Assembly (NCBI RefSeq): GCF_964204645.1
Contig: NC_134026.1
Span: 31,226,150 to 31,290,149, forward strand
Reading direction: 5' to 3'
Source: Tubulanus polymorphus
Lineage: Eukaryota; Nemertea; Palaeonemertea; Tubulaniformes; Tubulanidae
DNA: 64,000 nucleotides
Position 1 is the first letter of the stretch. Every line of letters starts with the position of its first letter. The position numbers were made by a program, and so were the translations under genes. Of the stretch, positions 62,457 through 64,000 are shown piece by piece. Below the pieces are notes generated by a model, which was not told the DNA's origin, did not search any database, and saw nothing but the letters and a program-made list of their open reading frames with translations.

Positions 62457-62672
62457 GGCTAAAAAAAATTGATACCTTGTTTCTCCGCTCTGCTGAGCTT
62501 AAATGTTGACCCGGCCGCCTATCTACCCTATACATTACTTTTTTAAAAATCGTGATCAATTTTACCATAACAGACCCGGCCGCTATAGAAATGAACTGTT
62601 TATAAATTTCATCATATGTTACAAAAATGACCCGGCCGCTGCGGAGAAACAAGGTATCATTTTTGTTTAGCC
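62457..62672 (-). mobile_element. MITE copy 3, 216 bp, inverted orientation
   Basis: Same TIRs and internal GCGGCCGGGTC motifs, opposite orientation to copies 1 and 2. Flanks are TGA and TAG, so the target duplication is eroded or the insertion was atypical. The short frames in all three copies are shadows. Confidence 0.85.
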
Positions 62673-64000
62673 TAGCCCCTGACTTTTATTGGGTTTATGT
62701 TGAAATGATATAGAGAACGTAATTAGTGTATATATGCGAACGGTATACATAACTATAACATAAGGCTCTCGTCGACCACACCCGGCCTCCAGCTTTTACT
62801 GGCTACCGACTTTCTACTTTTGTGTCAGTGACAAAGATAAAAAAACCTCCTGGGCTGGAGAGTATTACTGCAGCACTGATATTTGTTGAGTGCACACAAA
62901 AGGGGTTTCCTTGAGTCATTGTCAGCCGAGTCAGTGTGTGTATGACAGAGTCGGAATAATTGACAGTAGATCCTGCTTCAGATACACGATCGTTGTTTAA
63001 AGTGAAGATTCTTCACAATCGCTGACCATTACGTGACTAATACCACAAGTGTGTATTACTCCGAGTTTAATAGTCCGGCCGAGTCCCAGCGCCGCGGAAT
63101 GTGCGCCGAGTAGTGAGAGCGAACTGACTGACTGACTGACTGACTGACTGAGCTAACTTAGGTCAATCACTAAATATGATCTCATCTTCCGATCATGCAA
63201 TAAAGAGGAATCATGGAGAATGTGCATCACGCGTGTATCAGTACTGTGTGCGGGTCTCTGATCCCGAGTTCCAGTCTCACTATAAACCGTACCGGTCAAA
63301 AAGCTCATTATCTAGCCGGTGAAATTAACTAAGAAATTCATTTGCAAAATTGGGTCAGTTGCTCAAAGGTAAAAATAAAGATAACCAAAATTAAAGATAA
63401 CCAACCGCGGATTAATACCAAAATAACAATGAACTTTTATTGTCACTATGTCAACTATCCACTGGACCAACTGGACACTAAGCAACTGCAGTCCCATCTC
63501 TTCCCATGATTGTCCACTCCCCGAGTTTCCCAACGAGTTTCCTCAACGCTAACTATTTTTGAACGAAAATGCCCAATAATGACCGCCACAAAAAATCGAT
63601 AAAACTAATAAATCGATAGATGGTTAGTTACCAATATGGAGGAGTTTCTCGTAACAACAGTAGTGATCGTTATTATGACGGAGATATGCGTGCATAATCC
63701 TCCACAGGATTATAGAAACCAATATATAATCCCGATCTCCGCTGAGAGAGAAATTCTTCTTAATATAATTAGTATTCATGGCAGGTATTAATCAGTGACT
63801 AATATCGTTATGTATATAAAGTGAACATGCTGGGAATAATAAGAAATGTGTGAAGATGATTAAACCAGTTTACAGAATGACCTTTCATCTGCGCGCTCCT
63901 AAATAGAACAACTCGGTACAGAGACTATAGAATGTTCGCATGATCCAATAACCTTGACTTTCCTGACGAATATGAATGTGTGACGATATTTTTTCCTCTC

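Larger units (their letters stand above)
57940..64000. other. Gene-poor region, part 2
   Basis: No convincing gene. Holds short repeats at 58,079-58,130 (CCCGATACTA), 59,120-59,215 (CTCCCCGCCAGCCCCAGCCT), 60,058-60,175 (two copies of a 62-bp unit with CTCATCAAAGATTCCTTC), poly-G near 59,600, an inverted repeat at 61,090-61,228, a MITE at 62,457 and (GACT)n at 63,125-63,152. Confidence 0.5.

Overview
The window is animal nuclear DNA: spliced genes with GT-AG introns, AATAAA signals, dense minisatellites and short inverted-repeat transposons. Gene content (THOC6, a KIF12-type kinesin, a heparan sulfate 3-O-sulfotransferase, a secreted PAN/lectin-like protein), AT-rich introns and repeat style fit a marine spiralian invertebrate such as a mollusc, annelid or brachiopod. 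The species cannot be named from sequence alone.

Layout. (1) About 0.2-8.9 kb, + strand: a complete THOC6 gene of 12-13 exons. Its second large intron (1045-5914) holds a complete four-exon gene on the opposite strand, coding for a 239-residue secreted protein with a PAN/Apple domain and a galactose-binding-like C-terminal domain. (2) 8.9-11.4 kb: the tail-to-tail gap between THOC6 and the next gene, filled mainly by a 1.7 kb purine-rich satellite. (3) 31.3-11.4 kb, - strand: a complete KIF12-type kinesin in 19 coding exons (899 residues, every junction in phase). Its 9 kb intron 7 carries a 1209-codon single-exon reading frame on the same strand, ending at a consensus splice donor. (4) 31.3-39.9 kb: no gene recognised, many minisatellites. 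(5) 41.0-39.9 kb, - strand: a single-coding-exon HS3ST5-like sulfotransferase with a 3' splice site 8 bases before its ATG. (6) 41-64 kb: no recognisable coding exon. It could be 5' intron of the sulfotransferase or intergenic DNA, and holds satellites, two very long CTG runs, a large inverted repeat and a transposon copy.

The genes have unrelated jobs: mRNA export, microtubule motor, heparan sulfate modification and a secreted recognition-type protein. They do not form a pathway. The most unusual material is where repeats meet genes: a 37-bp minisatellite that is a multiplied copy of an exon/5' splice site, another intronic array made of donor-like motifs, a 47-bp repeat that triplicates the kinesin stop-codon region, a perfectly palindromic satellite just past the nested gene's stop codon, and three copies of a 216-222 bp MITE, one of them sitting in a repeat whose neighbour preserves the empty target site.

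All exon models come from reading the sequence by eye (splice sites, phase, family similarity). No alignment, database search or transcript data was available.
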